This document shows, piece after piece, positions 1 through 9,114 of a DNA stretch of 38,730 bases. The notes below the pieces were generated by a model. It made no database searches. It was not told where the DNA came from and worked only from the letters and a program-made list of their open reading frames with translations. The translations under genes and the position numbers were made by a program. Each line of letters starts with the position of its first letter. Position 1 is the first letter of the stretch. Origin of the DNA: Rickettsiales bacterium (GTDB taxonomy: Bacteria; Pseudomonadota; Alphaproteobacteria; Rickettsiales; JALZUV01); assembly GCA_029252805.1 (NCBI GenBank), contig JAQXAR010000030.1, positions 1 through 38,730 on the forward strand, in the 5' to 3' direction.

Positions 1-3
1 AAA

Positions 4-87
<84 letters not shown>

Positions 88-143
88 AAGAGAAGCGTTC
101 GATAACAGATATAAAACAAAACAGCTAGTGGAAAATGCTATCT

Positions 144-1841
144 CTAGCTCTTATTCCACTCAAACTTCCAAGAAAAGCTCTTTTCTTCCTCTGCATCCGC
201 AAGAATAGCACTAATGACGAGCTGGAAACTCGTCTGTGGCAAACCATTTTCGCCAAGATAAATACTCTCTTCGACCAAAGGCACGACATCTGCATCATCG
301 ACGGTAAAGTTCCAGAACTCACCATTCTTGAGCTTCAGAGTAATCGCCTGAGGCGCCATTTTCTCTACCGTGACGGAAGGATGAAGATGGAACCGAAGAT
401 GCATCTTCTGGGCCTTCTCTCGAGCGAATACAAGATGCTTAACAACAGGTCGCAAACTATCACGCCCTGTTAAGATTTTACCATCCTCTGAAAGAGCCAC
501 TTCGCGCTCATGCACGTAGCCTAGGCGGTCTGCATAGCCGTAATGATCGGCCATCACACGAATATCACTCTCCCCCTCCTCAACCGAGCAATGCCCCGCT
601 TTAAAGGATTCCTCGCACTGACCTTTACCCCAAGCATCATACTGATCAAGCGACAATGTTGAGTGGGCCGCCGTGCGGTAACTCACCTTCTTCCACACTT
701 CGTCTTCACCACGGTATGCACCACAATTAACCACCATCCGCGCGCCTATACGGCTAAATTCGAATGCCAAAGCACCAGCATAATGATGGATACTTGTCAT
801 AGGGCGATAGCCTACATCGAACACAAAGGTGGAATCCTTACGTTTCAAATGCACATAGCCCATATCAGGCAAAATCTTTTGCGGTAACGGTTTAGATTTG
901 CGCCACTCCTGCCAAAGACTCATCAGAAGATTAACCGGCTCCTCAATAGAGTTATGGAAACACGCAACCTTACCGTCACCATGGGCAAGCCCCGCGAGTG
1001 CATCTAAGCCTCGCTGCAGCATTGCATCAAATTCAGGAGTGATCGGAATATGGCGATGCTTCATCGCTGCACGCGTCTCCAGTAATGTCGCGACATCCCA
1101 GCGCTGAAACTCAGGACTGCGAGTGCGGTGCCCGCCATCCTCGAAGAAACGAGTCTTCATCGCCCGATGCATCATACGATTCACAGGACGCATTAGAAAT
1201 GACATGGACGGAAACAGCATGCTCGCAAAGAGCAAAGCCTTCAACCCACTAAAGCCAATGTAATGCTCCTTACGGCGCAAAATATCACCCAGCATCAGCA
1301 GTTCTTTGAAATAATAATTTTGCTGCTTCTTCAACCAAGTAAGTGAGGCTCCGCGAGCCAGCAAATCATGATAGGAAAAGCAATAAGCCAGCCGCTCTGC
1401 ACGGGTTGTCACTTGTCGGCCGATAGCGCCATGCAGCTCTGCTTGCTCACCCCATTCATCCACGAGCTGACGCGCAAACTCAGAGGCTTTATGCTTATCT
1501 TCAACCACAGATAAATCTCTGAGCCACTGAAATTCATACATCCGGCGCTGCCAATTGAGCGGCAGATCACGCACGCATTTCCAGAAATCATGCTCAAACG
1601 GTGTGCCGCCCATGCCCTCACAAAATTCGCCACTCATGAAGGCGTCTCCGCGAATCTTCTCTGGCTTCCAAGGGTCGCGTGGATATTCCTGATACATCGC
1701 TAACGAAAGCGGACAAACAGGCGTTAGCCACAAGCGCAACCTCAATTTAATTAAGTTGGATAGAAAACGTAACTCGCGAGTATTCTTACGCAGAATGCGG
1801 GAAAAATTCTTTCCTTTGGAAGAAATAATCTCCGCCGTCAT
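144..1841 (-). CDS. heparinase II/III family protein
   Basis: A 565-residue protein in the size range and style of the heparinase II/III-like proteins that alphaproteobacteria often encode near rpe. The N-terminal ~300 residues are helical with many Trp, as expected of the alpha/alpha-toroid. The C-terminal ~230 residues are beta-rich, with SIHHYAGALAFEFSR and HSTLSLDQYDAWG where this family has its conserved beta-sandwich motifs. The family contains polysaccharide lyases, but the substrate of this chromosomal subgroup is uncertain. No signal peptide is evident, so location is unclear. The ATG lies 2 bp after the rpe stop and a G-rich stretch (GGGGGTAGGG) precedes it, so translation is probably coupled in a hisS-rpe-heparinase transcript. 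Confidence 0.8.
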   Translation of the reverse strand: MTAEIISSKGKNFSRILRKNTRELRFLSNLIKLRLRLWLTPVCPLSLAMYQEYPRDPWKPEKIRGDAFMSGEFCEGMGGTPFEHDFWKCVRDLPLNWQRRMYEFQWLRDLSVVEDKHKASEFARQLVDEWGEQAELHGAIGRQVTTRAERLAYCFSYHDLLARGASLTWLKKQQNYYFKELLMLGDILRRKEHYIGFSGLKALLFASMLFPSMSFLMRPVNRMMHRAMKTRFFEDGGHRTRSPEFQRWDVATLLETRAAMKHRHIPITPEFDAMLQRGLDALAGLAHGDGKVACFHNSIEEPVNLLMSLWQEWRKSKPLPQKILPDMGYVHLKRKDSTFVFDVGYRPMTSIHHYAGALAFEFSRIGARMVVNCGAYRGEDEVWKKVSYRTAAHSTLSLDQYDAWGKGQCEESFKAGHCSVEEGESDIRVMADHYGYADRLGYVHEREVALSEDGKILTGRDSLRPVVKHLVFAREKAQKMHLRFHLHPSVTVEKMAPQAITLKLKNGEFWNFTVDDADVVPLVEESIYLGENGLPQTSFQLVISAILADAEEEKSFSWKFEWNKS

Positions 1842-1843
1842 CC

Positions 1844-2497
1844 CTACCCCCGCAACGCTTTAATGGCACCAGCATAGCCAGCATCGCTTTTAAATACGGC
1901 AGAGCCAGCTACCAACACATCGGCACCAGCCTCAATCACTTGCGCGCAATTATTAGGAGTTACCCCGCCATCGACTTCCAGCATGATATCACGGCCTGAG
2001 GCCTCAATCATGCTACGGATTTTACGGATCTTCTCAAGCTGCGACATGATAAATTTCTGTCCGCCAAACCCTGGATTCACCGACATCACCAGAATCAAAT
2101 CCACATAGGGAATCAATTCCGAAATTACCTCTATCGGAGTGGATGGCACGAGCGTAATGCCCGGCTTCACCCCCAAATTACGAATCATTTGCAAGCTACG
2201 ATGCACATGCACCCCTGCCTCCACATGAATGGTCAGGATATCAGCCCCCGCGTCGCAAAATTCTGGAATCAGCATATCCACAGGATCGATCATCAAATGC
2301 ACATCAAATGGCTTTTTCGTATGCGGGCGAAGCGCCTTAATGATTGGCGGGCCCATGGTGATATTAGGCACAAAATGACCATCCATCACATCGATATGAA
2401 TCATATCTGCGCCCGCCTCATCAATCGCGCGCAACTCATCACCAAGCTTGGCAAAATCCGCTGACAGGATGGAAGGAGAAATTTTCACAGATGACAT
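1844..2497 (-). CDS. rpe: ribulose-phosphate 3-epimerase
   Basis: Interconverts D-ribulose 5-phosphate and D-xylulose 5-phosphate in the pentose phosphate and Calvin pathways; cytosolic TIM barrel. The 217-residue product has all family signatures: [10 protein letters not shown] at the N terminus, the metal-ligand motif [19 protein letters not shown], the phosphate loop [10 protein letters not shown], and LEVDGGV near the C terminus. The frame stays open further upstream and could start at a TTG (2539), but those 14 residues do not match the family. The ATG at 2497 (MSSVKISPS) gives the usual length and is preferred. It lies 92 bp downstream of hisS on the same strand and just upstream of the heparinase-like gene. 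Confidence 0.96.
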   Translation of the reverse strand: MSSVKISPSILSADFAKLGDELRAIDEAGADMIHIDVMDGHFVPNITMGPPIIKALRPHTKKPFDVHLMIDPVDMLIPEFCDAGADILTIHVEAGVHVHRSLQMIRNLGVKPGITLVPSTPIEVISELIPYVDLILVMSVNPGFGGQKFIMSQLEKIRKIRSMIEASGRDIMLEVDGGVTPNNCAQVIEAGADVLVAGSAVFKSDAGYAGAIKALRG

Positions 2498-2589
2498 AAC
2501 GTTAACTTTCTTAAATGAGTTAACTATTGCTAGCAGCAAAGCCGCAGCGCGGCAAGAGAGATGGCCTAACTTAGAGTCTGCAGCTGCAT

Positions 2590-3831
2590 TTAGCCAAGGA
2601 CCGTCACAAGTTGGTCAAAACTCACTTCTGACTGCTCGCCGGAATCAAGGCTTTTTACCTGCGCCTTACCAGATGTTAATTCGTCATCGCCAAAGATGAT
2701 GACGACCTTGGCATTAGCTTTATCGGCCTTTTTCATGCGCTTGCCCATATTACCTGAGGCTTCTTGAGTGACGGAAACTCCCGCCTTGCGTAATTCATGC
2801 GCCAGCGGGATAGCGCGCGCTTGGGCGGCCTCTCCTAGCGGCACTAACGCCACAGGGCGTGCGGCTTGCGGTACTTCCATTTCCATGGCGATTAACAGGC
2901 GCTCCATACCGGCTGCCCAGCCTACACCCGCCGTGGGTTGCCCGCCCATCATCTCAACCAAGCCATCGTAACGGCCACCGGCCAACAACGTGCCTTGCGC
3001 ACCGAGACGGTCGCAGGTGAATTCGAATACGGTGTGAGTATAGTAATCTAACCCGCGCACGAGACGCTGGTTATGGGCGTAGGGAATGCCTAATGCCTCT
3101 AACCCTGCCGTGACTTTGGCGAAGAAGCCTTTAGCCTCATCGGTGAAGCTATCCTGCATTTGCGGTGCATCGGCGATGAGCGCGCGGTCGCCCTCATTTT
3201 TGGAATCCAGAATACGTAACGGGTTTTTCACCAAGCGAGTTTGGCTATCTGCAGAGAGCTTATCCTGATGCTTCGTGAAATAAGCGACAAGCGCCTCGCG
3301 ATACGCTGCACGGCTTTTTGCATCGCCCAAAGAGTTAAGTTCAAGCACCACTGCATCGCCCAAATCGAGCGCATTTAAAACATCCCATGCAAGCGCGATC
3401 GCTTCGATATCGGCTAGCGGATCTGCAACGCCGATACACTCCATGCCTACTTGATGGAACTGGCGTTGACGGCCTTTCTGCGGACGCTCATAGCGGAAGG
3501 CAGGACCGTGATAGGCAAAGCGACACGGTAGATTTTGCTGCAAACCGTTTGAGAGAAATGCACGCACAACTCCAGCCGTAAATTCAGGACGCAAGGTCAG
3601 GGACTCGCCACCGCGATCTTCAAAGCTGTACGTCTCTTTTGAAACCACATCGGAGCTATCACCTAGCGTACGATGGAACACGTCTGAAAACTCAAAAATC
3701 GGTGTCGAGACCTCGCCGTAACCATAACGCTCAGCGATTCCAAACGCGGTGTCGGTAATGAACCGACGCTTACGTGATTCTTCAGGTAGAATATCGTGGG
3801 TGCCACGCACCGGCTGCAAAGTTTTACTCAT
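2590..3831 (-). CDS. hisS: histidyl-tRNA synthetase
   Basis: Class II aminoacyl-tRNA synthetase that charges tRNA-His; 413 residues, the normal bacterial length. The N terminus ([12 protein letters not shown]) is typical. Motif 2 appears as [13 protein letters not shown] and [17 protein letters not shown], the HisA motif as [13 protein letters not shown], and the motif 3 region as [16 protein letters not shown]. The last ~90 residues form the anticodon-binding domain, with the expected alternating strands and [10 protein letters not shown]. The ATG at 3831 gives the canonical [10 protein letters not shown] start. It heads the hisS-rpe-heparinase block; a palindromic repeat lies immediately upstream. 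Confidence 0.98.
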   Translation of the reverse strand: MSKTLQPVRGTHDILPEESRKRRFITDTAFGIAERYGYGEVSTPIFEFSDVFHRTLGDSSDVVSKETYSFEDRGGESLTLRPEFTAGVVRAFLSNGLQQNLPCRFAYHGPAFRYERPQKGRQRQFHQVGMECIGVADPLADIEAIALAWDVLNALDLGDAVVLELNSLGDAKSRAAYREALVAYFTKHQDKLSADSQTRLVKNPLRILDSKNEGDRALIADAPQMQDSFTDEAKGFFAKVTAGLEALGIPYAHNQRLVRGLDYYTHTVFEFTCDRLGAQGTLLAGGRYDGLVEMMGGQPTAGVGWAAGMERLLIAMEMEVPQAARPVALVPLGEAAQARAIPLAHELRKAGVSVTQEASGNMGKRMKKADKANAKVVIIFGDDELTSGKAQVKSLDSGEQSEVSFDQLVTVLG

Positions 3832-3840
3832 ATTTTTATT

Positions 3841-3917
3841 CCGTCATTGCCCGATTCATTCGGACAATCCATGTCAATATAGCGAGATAGATTACCCGAA
3901 CAAGTCAGGTAATGACG
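3841..3917. repeat. palindromic intergenic repeat, copy A
   Basis: A 77-bp element between hisS and the upstream gene with imperfect terminal inverted repeats: CGTCATTGCC at 3842-3851 against GGTAATGACG at 3908-3917 (9 of 10 pair). The left arm continues CCGATTCATTCGGACAATCC. This is the general style of the dispersed palindromic elements of Rickettsiales and other alphaproteobacteria. A shorter diverged relative occurs at 17,987-18,046. It could form a hairpin in RNA upstream of hisS. Confidence 0.75.
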
Positions 3918-3926
3918 ATTTACAGA

Positions 3927-4760
3927 CTAAAACCCACGCCCTGGACCACCTTGATCGCGTGCCATCGTATCTTGCAAGAAACGCCCGGCGAGATTCATCC
4001 CTTGGCGCATCAACTCCTGCACGACTTCTTTGCCTTGCTCATACATCGCTAATTGGCCGGAAAGCCATGTGATATGGGCTTTATCGAGCTTATCTTGATC
4101 GGAATCCGTTTTTTGAAGCAAACGGTTGATAGCCACCAAAGCTTCACCTGTGCCAATCGTGCCTTTGGGCAGCAAGCTCTGAATCTCTAACAGAACCTGA
4201 GGATCATAAATTTTCTGCGCAGCCAATGCATGGAGGTTGACCGTTTTACCGGTGATGGACGCGCGCAGATTCGCCAGTTCTTCCACCACCGCGTCTTTAT
4301 CATCCATCCGCGATTGATGGTTTAAGTCAGCGGTTGTGGCTAATAGAGCCGTAAATAGCACCGCATAGTGACGGTAATCATCGCCTAGTTGCTTTTTATG
4401 TGCACTTGCTGCTACGCGCGCATTGCCATGACTGCCCACCGCATTGGATTTACGCACCGCCAATCCGGTATCAGCTGACTTGCGCTGACTTTTCGGCATT
4501 GGCGTAAGGGGGTGCGATTGGATAGATCGCAACATAGAGATATCCCACGCCAGCTGCTCAATCGCCAACCGGCTACCACTCGCATAAGGTGACATATTAT
4601 TCGTATAAGCGCGGACGGCATCGTGAAAACGCTCAATTCGCGGACGATGGTCATTCTCTCCCGCCCAAAGGCCAATTTCGACCTCAGCGTGGTAGATACG
4701 CCCATAAAGCTCCCCCAAAAGGGGAACTAAAGCATCTTTTGGGTTTGAGCCTGACTGCAT
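3927..4760 (-). CDS. hypothetical protein, helical
   Basis: No family recognised. The 277-residue product is predominantly alpha-helical in composition, has no signal peptide or membrane segment, and ends in a Gly-rich tail (DQGGPGRGF). A basic, low-complexity stretch around residues 85-125 (KSQRKS, ARVAASAHKKQ) separates an N-terminal helical part from a C-terminal one. Frame openness over 830 bp and normal codon use support a real gene. The frame could begin at a TTG (4787) that would overlap the divergent hemW start. The ATG at 4760 (MQSGSNPKD) is preferred because GGAGG at 4773-4777 lies upstream of it, although the 12-nt spacing is long. It is followed by the palindromic repeat and hisS. 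Confidence 0.6.
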   Translation of the reverse strand: MQSGSNPKDALVPLLGELYGRIYHAEVEIGLWAGENDHRPRIERFHDAVRAYTNNMSPYASGSRLAIEQLAWDISMLRSIQSHPLTPMPKSQRKSADTGLAVRKSNAVGSHGNARVAASAHKKQLGDDYRHYAVLFTALLATTADLNHQSRMDDKDAVVEELANLRASITGKTVNLHALAAQKIYDPQVLLEIQSLLPKGTIGTGEALVAINRLLQKTDSDQDKLDKAHITWLSGQLAMYEQGKEVVQELMRQGMNLAGRFLQDTMARDQGGPGRGF

Positions 4761-4771
4761 AATCTTATAAT
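4745..4771 (+). promoter_or_regulatory. putative hemW promoter, leaderless start
   Basis: A perfect -10 hexamer TATAAT sits at 4766-4771, only 8 nt before the hemW ATG (4780). A partial -35 match TTGAGC lies at 4745-4750 with a 15-bp spacer. Transcription starting 7-9 nt after the -10 box would begin at or within 2 nt of the ATG, and no Shine-Dalgarno sequence precedes it on the plus strand. The arrangement suggests a leaderless mRNA. Confidence 0.45.
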
Positions 4772-4779
4772 ACCTCCAA

Positions 4780-5910
4780 ATGTCCAAAAATGCTAGTCAT
4801 GCACTCTATATCCATTGGCCCTTTTGCAAGAAAAAGTGTCCTTACTGCGACTTTAACAGCCATGTTCGTGAAGTTGTTGATGAATCTGCATGGCATGACG
4901 CTTTATTAGCGGAGTTGCGCTGGTATCACGACAAAGCGGATAAACGCCCCCTCTCCAGCATCTTTTTCGGCGGCGGAACCCCCTCACTGATGCCGCCTTC
5001 CATTGCAGAAGCATTGATTCTGGAAGCGGAAAAACTGTTCGGATTTGCTCCTGATATTGAAATCACCCTAGAGGCCAACCCGACTTCAACCGAGAATGCC
5101 AAGCTACAGGACTTACGATCTGCTGGCGTGAATCGCCTTTCGACCGGCATCCAATCACTCCACCCGCAAGCGTTGAAGTTTTTGGGACGTGAACATAGTG
5201 TGGATGAAGCACTCCAAGCGCTTGAGATGGCCGCGCGTATCTTCCCACGCTACAGCTTCGATTTAATCTATGCCCTGCCCGATCAACGCTTAAGTGATTG
5301 GGAAACCGAATTGCAGCAAGCGCTGACTTACGCCGGCGATCATCTATCGCTCTACCAATTAACAATTGAGGCCGGTACGCAATTTTTCCATCATCACAAA
5401 TCAGGAAAATTGATTATGCCGGAAGAAGAACTGGCAGCCGAGTTTTACGAAGCAACGCAAGCGATAATGGAAGCGCATCACATGCCCGCTTATGAGATTT
5501 CCAATCACGCCAAAGCGGGCGGCAACGCGAAGCATAACGTGCATATCTGGCGAGGACGGAGCTATTTAGGTATCGGCCCCGGCGCGCATGGACGCATGGA
5601 CGCCGCTGATGGAAATTGCTACGCAACCTATAACCTACGCAGCCCTGAGGCGTGGATCGCGCAAGAAAGTCACGGCAATGAAGTGATGGAGAAAGTGAAC
5701 GCCAGTGACCGCCAACAAGAACAAATTCTCATGGGACTACGCCTACGCGCAGGCCTGCAGATAGACACAAGCCGCTGGCCAACGACCTATTTAGAGGCAT
5801 TACGCGAAGAAGGGTTGATAGAGTTTAATACACAGCAACTCATCCCGACAAAGAACGGACGCATGGTGCTGAATCGCCTGACCGAGGGGTTGGTGGAGAA
5901 TTTAAGGTAA
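4780..5910 (+). CDS. hemW: radical SAM heme chaperone HemW
   Basis: HemN-like radical SAM protein that binds heme and is thought to deliver it to respiratory enzymes; it is not the coproporphyrinogen oxidase itself. The 376-residue product starts with HALYIHWPFCKKKCPYCDF, giving the CxxxCxxC cluster motif at C16, C20 and C23. FFGGGTPSLM and STGIQSL follow, as in HemW. The four-cysteine HemN-type motif (CxxxCxxCxC) is not present: the residue two after C23 is Phe, the HemW pattern. The C-terminal HemN_C-like domain (about 250-370) contains YLGIGPGAHGR and the winged-helix tail EEGLIEF. Cytosolic. Divergent from the hypothetical gene; convergent with the lpoA-like gene. Confidence 0.93.
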   Translation: MSKNASHALYIHWPFCKKKCPYCDFNSHVREVVDESAWHDALLAELRWYHDKADKRPLSSIFFGGGTPSLMPPSIAEALILEAEKLFGFAPDIEITLEANPTSTENAKLQDLRSAGVNRLSTGIQSLHPQALKFLGREHSVDEALQALEMAARIFPRYSFDLIYALPDQRLSDWETELQQALTYAGDHLSLYQLTIEAGTQFFHHHKSGKLIMPEEELAAEFYEATQAIMEAHHMPAYEISNHAKAGGNAKHNVHIWRGRSYLGIGPGAHGRMDAADGNCYATYNLRSPEAWIAQESHGNEVMEKVNASDRQQEQILMGLRLRAGLQIDTSRWPTTYLEALREEGLIEFNTQQLIPTKNGRMVLNRLTEGLVENLR

Positions 5911-5920
5911 AAGGTTACGC

Positions 5921-5981
5921 CTTTCCATCCTGAGCAAAGCGAAAGGTTTTAAGATCCTTCAGCTGCGCCTCAGAATGAAAA
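5921..5981. repeat. intergenic palindromic repeat / possible bidirectional terminator
   Basis: Between the convergent ends of hemW and the lpoA-like gene. The left arm CATCCTGAG (5926-5934) is an imperfect inverted copy of CTCAGAATG (5969-5977). The body (AGCAAAGCGAAAGG, AAGATCCTTCAGCTGCGCC) resembles the widespread 'CATCCTGAGCGAAGCGAAGGATC' intergenic repeats of bacteria. In RNA the arms would form a long imperfect hairpin, so a terminator role in both directions is plausible, although no clean U-tract follows on the plus strand. Confidence 0.6.
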
Positions 5982-5985
5982 AATT

Positions 5986-7242
5986 TTAACGCTCTGAATA
6001 TTTTGGAGCGTCGATAATGCGGAAGCCTTGGTTGCCGACTTCGACAATAGCTAAGGCACGCTCGACGATGCCACTTGTATTAAACTTCACACGGCCATTG
6101 GCTGGGTTATCGTACCCCTGTTTGCGGGTGAGTGCCTTGACGGTCAAGGCAGAAGGCCCTTGCCCAATACCATTAAGCGCTGCCATGCTCACCGCATCGT
6201 AAGCCAAGCTCGAAATACGTGAAGGCGCATAGCCATATTGGCTAAAGAAACGATCATTATAGTTATAGGCATTTTCAGGCGAAGTCGTGGCGAACCACGC
6301 ACCTTTTAAACCAGGATCTTGCAAGGTTTGCGGATTATCCCATAACCCCGTTCCGAGCAATTTAAGGAAACCATTATTGGCTTTAATATCTTGCATCAAA
6401 CGCAGAGAAATTGAGGAAAGCGGCTTACCGGTAATGGGCAGAAATACCGCCTTACGCTCACGCCCTACATCCCCAGCATCGCTCGCAATACGCGAAATGA
6501 CGGGCGACGCTGGCATCTCTCCCGCATTAAAGAATTCCACGGGCTGTACGGTTAGTTTCTTCGTCGCAAGCGTTCTTGAAAAATCACGAATCACCATGCG
6601 GCCATAATCATCTTGCTGGCCGATCGCCGCATAATGTTTGATCTGACTATCTGCCGCAAAATCTGCAATACGCTTTACTTGCTGATGCGGTACGAAACCG
6701 TAAACAAACACGCCCGGTTGCGCGACTTTGATATTATTGGAAAAAGCAATGAGCGGCACCGAGTTGTTGCGCGCCACATTACCTGCGGCTTGAACATTTG
6801 CCGCCACTAATGGGCCAATAATTAACTGCGCACCACCATCAATCAACTCTTGCGTCATTCTTGCGGTTTGCTCCGCATTGCCACCGCTATCGCGCATCAG
6901 CAATTTTGGTGTCGCAGCTGCATCTAGCTTGGGAGATTCTTGAATCGTATCATAAAGCCCCATCAGTGCAGCATCACGCAATTGCCCGCCAATCTCTGCT
7001 TGCGGACCTGTTAACGGTACAATCAAGCCAATCGTCACTTGAGTCTTGGGTAGCATGAGATTCGGACGAGACGCTTGGGCGGTTTCTCTCACCTCAATCG
7101 GCGTCATAGCACCCCCTGTAATATCCGGCAGCTTGGAGCGATACACCACCTCAGCCGGCGGCTTGCCACGCGTACAACCCGAAAGCACGACCGCTAAGGC
7201 AGTCATGATAATTAAGGATAATCTTAAGCTAGAGAATTTCAT
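5986..7242 (-). CDS. LpoA/LppC-like penicillin-binding protein activator lipoprotein
   Basis: A predicted lipoprotein of 418 residues with a type-1 periplasmic-binding-protein fold. The signal peptide MKFSSLRLSLIIM...VVLSGC ends in a lipobox with the lipidated Cys at residue 23. VTIGLIVPLTGPQAEIGGQL then opens the Peripla_BP_6-like domain, with LIIGPLVAANVQAAG and AIGQQDDYGRMV further on. In E. coli, LpoA is encoded beside rsmI and yraN and activates PBP1A; the same neighbours occur here, but rearranged so that this gene is divergent from rsmI-yraN. E. coli LpoA has an extra N-terminal TPR domain that is absent here, so function as a PBP activator is inferred from family naming and context. 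An upstream ATG at 7275 would spoil the signal peptide; 7242 is chosen. Confidence 0.82.
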   Translation of the reverse strand: MKFSSLRLSLIIMTALAVVLSGCTRGKPPAEVVYRSKLPDITGGAMTPIEVRETAQASRPNLMLPKTQVTIGLIVPLTGPQAEIGGQLRDAALMGLYDTIQESPKLDAAATPKLLMRDSGGNAEQTARMTQELIDGGAQLIIGPLVAANVQAAGNVARNNSVPLIAFSNNIKVAQPGVFVYGFVPHQQVKRIADFAADSQIKHYAAIGQQDDYGRMVIRDFSRTLATKKLTVQPVEFFNAGEMPASPVISRIASDAGDVGRERKAVFLPITGKPLSSISLRLMQDIKANNGFLKLLGTGLWDNPQTLQDPGLKGAWFATTSPENAYNYNDRFFSQYGYAPSRISSLAYDAVSMAALNGIGQGPSALTVKALTRKQGYDNPANGRVKFNTSGIVERALAIVEVGNQGFRIIDAPKYSER

Positions 7243-7251
7243 CTCTATGGC

Positions 7252-7257
7252 TATAGT
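7252..7257 (+). promoter_or_regulatory. putative rsmI -10 box, leaderless start
   Basis: TATAGT (5 of 6 to the -10 consensus) ends 6 nt before the rsmI ATG (7264), and no Shine-Dalgarno sequence is visible. The divergent genes' start codons are only 21 bp apart, so there is little room for a leader. The -35 region would lie inside the divergent lipoprotein gene. Only the -10 match is seen directly. Confidence 0.3.
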
Positions 7258-7263
7258 CAGCGA

Positions 7264-8115
7264 ATGAGCGAACATAAAGCAAAATTTGGAGAATTATTTA
7301 TCGTGGCGACGCCAATCGGCAATCTCGGCGATATTAGTTTACGTGCATTAGAGGTATTAAAATCCGCTGATACGATCTATTGCGAGGATACCCGCCATAG
7401 CCGAAAATTGCTAGATCGCCACGGTATCAGCACCCATCTGCAGGCCTATCACGAACATAATGCGGAAAAAGTTCGTCCAATCATTTTGCGGAAACTAGAT
7501 GATGGCAAAAAGCTCGCGCTTATTTCCGATGCGGGCACGCCACTTATCTCCGACCCCGGTTATAAATTGGTGAGCGAGACACGTGACGCAGGCATTACCG
7601 TAACGCCCATTCCCGGCGCATGTGCGGCCATCACGGCGCTATCGGCTGCAGGATTACCCTCGAATCAGTTTTTCTTCGCCGGCTTTTTACCACCCAAACA
7701 GCAAGCCCGTTGCAAAGCACTGACCAACCTCACCCACATCCCCGGCACGTTGATTTTTTATGAATCCCCCAAACGATTGAGTAAAATGCTCATCGATGCC
7801 GCAGAATGTTTAGGCCCTGAGCGTGAAGCCGTGATTGGCCGTGAACTCACCAAGCAATTTGAAGAATTCCGCAAAGGGTCGTTAGGCACGCTAGCGGCTG
7901 AATATACAGCCGAAGACAATCCGAAAGGCGAAATTGTCGTTCTGATTGGTACTGCCCCCGCTTCGGATAAAGCGTGGAATGATGAAGCGGTTATCGCTTT
8001 GTTGCGCCGGGCATTGCAAGATAGCTCCATCAAACAAGCCGCCGCTGACGTGGCCGAACATACTGGCCTCGCCAAACGTGACTGCTATCAATTGGCACTT
8101 GGTTTAAAAGACTAA
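7264..8115 (+). CDS. rsmI: 16S rRNA 2'-O-ribose C1402 methyltransferase
   Basis: SAM-dependent tetrapyrrole-methylase-fold enzyme that 2'-O-methylates C1402 in the ribosomal P site. The 283-residue product has the hallmark N terminus LFIVATPIGNLGDISLRAL, then IYCEDTRHSRKLL, LISDAGTPLISDPG, PIPGACAAITALSAAGLP, FFAGFLPPK and LIFYESPKRL. All are family signatures in the right order, and length is normal. Cytosolic. It is separated by 2 bp from yraN, implying a shared transcript with yraN, the dolP-like gene and gshB. It starts divergently from the lpoA-like gene. Confidence 0.97.
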   Translation: MSEHKAKFGELFIVATPIGNLGDISLRALEVLKSADTIYCEDTRHSRKLLDRHGISTHLQAYHEHNAEKVRPIILRKLDDGKKLALISDAGTPLISDPGYKLVSETRDAGITVTPIPGACAAITALSAAGLPSNQFFFAGFLPPKQQARCKALTNLTHIPGTLIFYESPKRLSKMLIDAAECLGPEREAVIGRELTKQFEEFRKGSLGTLAAEYTAEDNPKGEIVVLIGTAPASDKAWNDEAVIALLRRALQDSSIKQAAADVAEHTGLAKRDCYQLALGLKD

Positions 8116-8117
8116 CC

Positions 8118-8459
8118 ATGCGTCAACCTCACCAAACGGGAAAGCTCGCGGAATGGATTTGCATCCTGCGCTTATGGCTTTCAGCTTGGCGAATTTTAGC
8201 GATACGTTGGCGCTGCCCTTCGGGCGAGATTGATCTGATCGCCTCGCGCGGTAAGCTTGTCACCTTCATCGAAGTCAAAGCGCGCAAAAGCCATGATGAC
8301 GCGATTGCCTCCATTTCTGCGACGCAGCAGCAACGCATTACCCGCGCCGCATCACTTTGGGTAGCGAAAAACCCGCAATATGCTGGTCACGATTTGCGCT
8401 TCGATGTAATGTCGGTTTCGATATGGCCTTGGCCTAAACGCCATGCCAATGCCTTTTGA
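8118..8459 (+). CDS. yraN: YraN family protein (UPF0102), endonuclease-fold
   Basis: A small protein of 113 residues with the YraN core: GKLAE near the N terminus, CPSGEIDLIA, and FIEVKARK. GEIDLI...EVKAR carries the D and ExK residues of the restriction-endonuclease-like nuclease fold. The family's usual 'GE..A...L...G..IL..N' opening is recognisable but degenerate (GKLAEWICILRLWLSAWRIL), lacking the typical Gly. Function is poorly defined; an RNase or Holliday-junction-type nuclease role has been suggested from the fold. The gene begins 2 bp after rsmI and its 3' end adjoins the lipoprotein gene. Confidence 0.9.
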   Translation: MRQPHQTGKLAEWICILRLWLSAWRILAIRWRCPSGEIDLIASRGKLVTFIEVKARKSHDDAIASISATQQQRITRAASLWVAKNPQYAGHDLRFDVMSVSIWPWPKRHANAF

Positions 8460-8466
8460 CAAACGA

Positions 8467-9114
8467 ATGAATCGGGAAATTATGCGCCTATTACCACTCA
8501 TCGCTATCAGCAGCAGCCTGCTTATACTCGCCAGCTGCAGCCCCATTTCCACCACCATCAGCACCCTTAGCCGTGGCGCGCGTGTTGCTTCGCAAGATCG
8601 TTCCATTGGTATGGCGGTTGATGATCTCACGATTGAAACTACCATCAACCACCGCTTCTTCCGCACGGACGTAAACGACCTTTTCAAGAATGTGGATACC
8701 GATGTGATTGAGGGGCGTGTCTTTTTAACTGGCAACGTGAATAACCATATCAGCATGGTACGTGCGGTTGACCACGCCTGGGAAGTCAAAGGTGTGCGCG
8801 AAGTCATCAACGAAATTCAAGTGGAGAATAAATCTGACATTACCGATGCCGCACAAGATATCTGGATTGAGCTGCAGGCTGAAGGCGAGCTACTCATCAC
8901 CGAAGGCGTCCAATCCACCAACTATAATGTTGAGTGCGTTAATAGTGTCGTTACGCTGATGGGAATCGCTCAGAGTGAACAGGAGCTCTCTTTAGTCACC
9001 AATCTTGTTAGCCGCACAGCGGGCGTGACGAAAGTCGTCAGCCATGTGATCATGAAAGATGACCCACGCCGTATTATCCCCAAATCAGAAAAGCCAGTAA
9101 CTCACTATGAATAA
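8467..9114 (+). CDS. BON-domain outer-membrane lipoprotein, DolP/YraP-like
   Basis: Predicted lipoprotein with two BON domains, the architecture of DolP (YraP), which supports outer-membrane integrity. Counting from the ATG at 8467 (MNREIMRL), a hydrophobic signal peptide ends in LILASC with the lipidated Cys at residue 24. The first BON domain (about residues 50-115) contains VIEGRVFLTGNVNNHISMVRAVDHAW and VREVINEIQV. The second (about 135-205) contains NYNVECVNSVVTLMGIAQSEQEL and VTKVVSHVIM. The frame is open from an ATG at 8443 that overlaps yraN, and another ATG lies at 8482; 8467 or 8482 gives a more normal signal peptide. Synteny with rsmI and yraN matches E. coli. It overlaps gshB by 8 bp. 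Confidence 0.85.
   Translation: MNREIMRLLPLIAISSSLLILASCSPISTTISTLSRGARVASQDRSIGMAVDDLTIETTINHRFFRTDVNDLFKNVDTDVIEGRVFLTGNVNNHISMVRAVDHAWEVKGVREVINEIQVENKSDITDAAQDIWIELQAEGELLITEGVQSTNYNVECVNSVVTLMGIAQSEQELSLVTNLVSRTAGVTKVVSHVIMKDDPRRIIPKSEKPVTHYE

Noticed and set aside
2498-2539. N-terminal extension of rpe from a TTG
   Set aside because: Residues do not fit the family and the ATG at 2,497 gives the canonical N terminus.
8352-8810. 152-codon minus-strand frame across yraN and the BON lipoprotein gene
   Set aside because: Antisense to two well-supported genes and without recognisable motifs.
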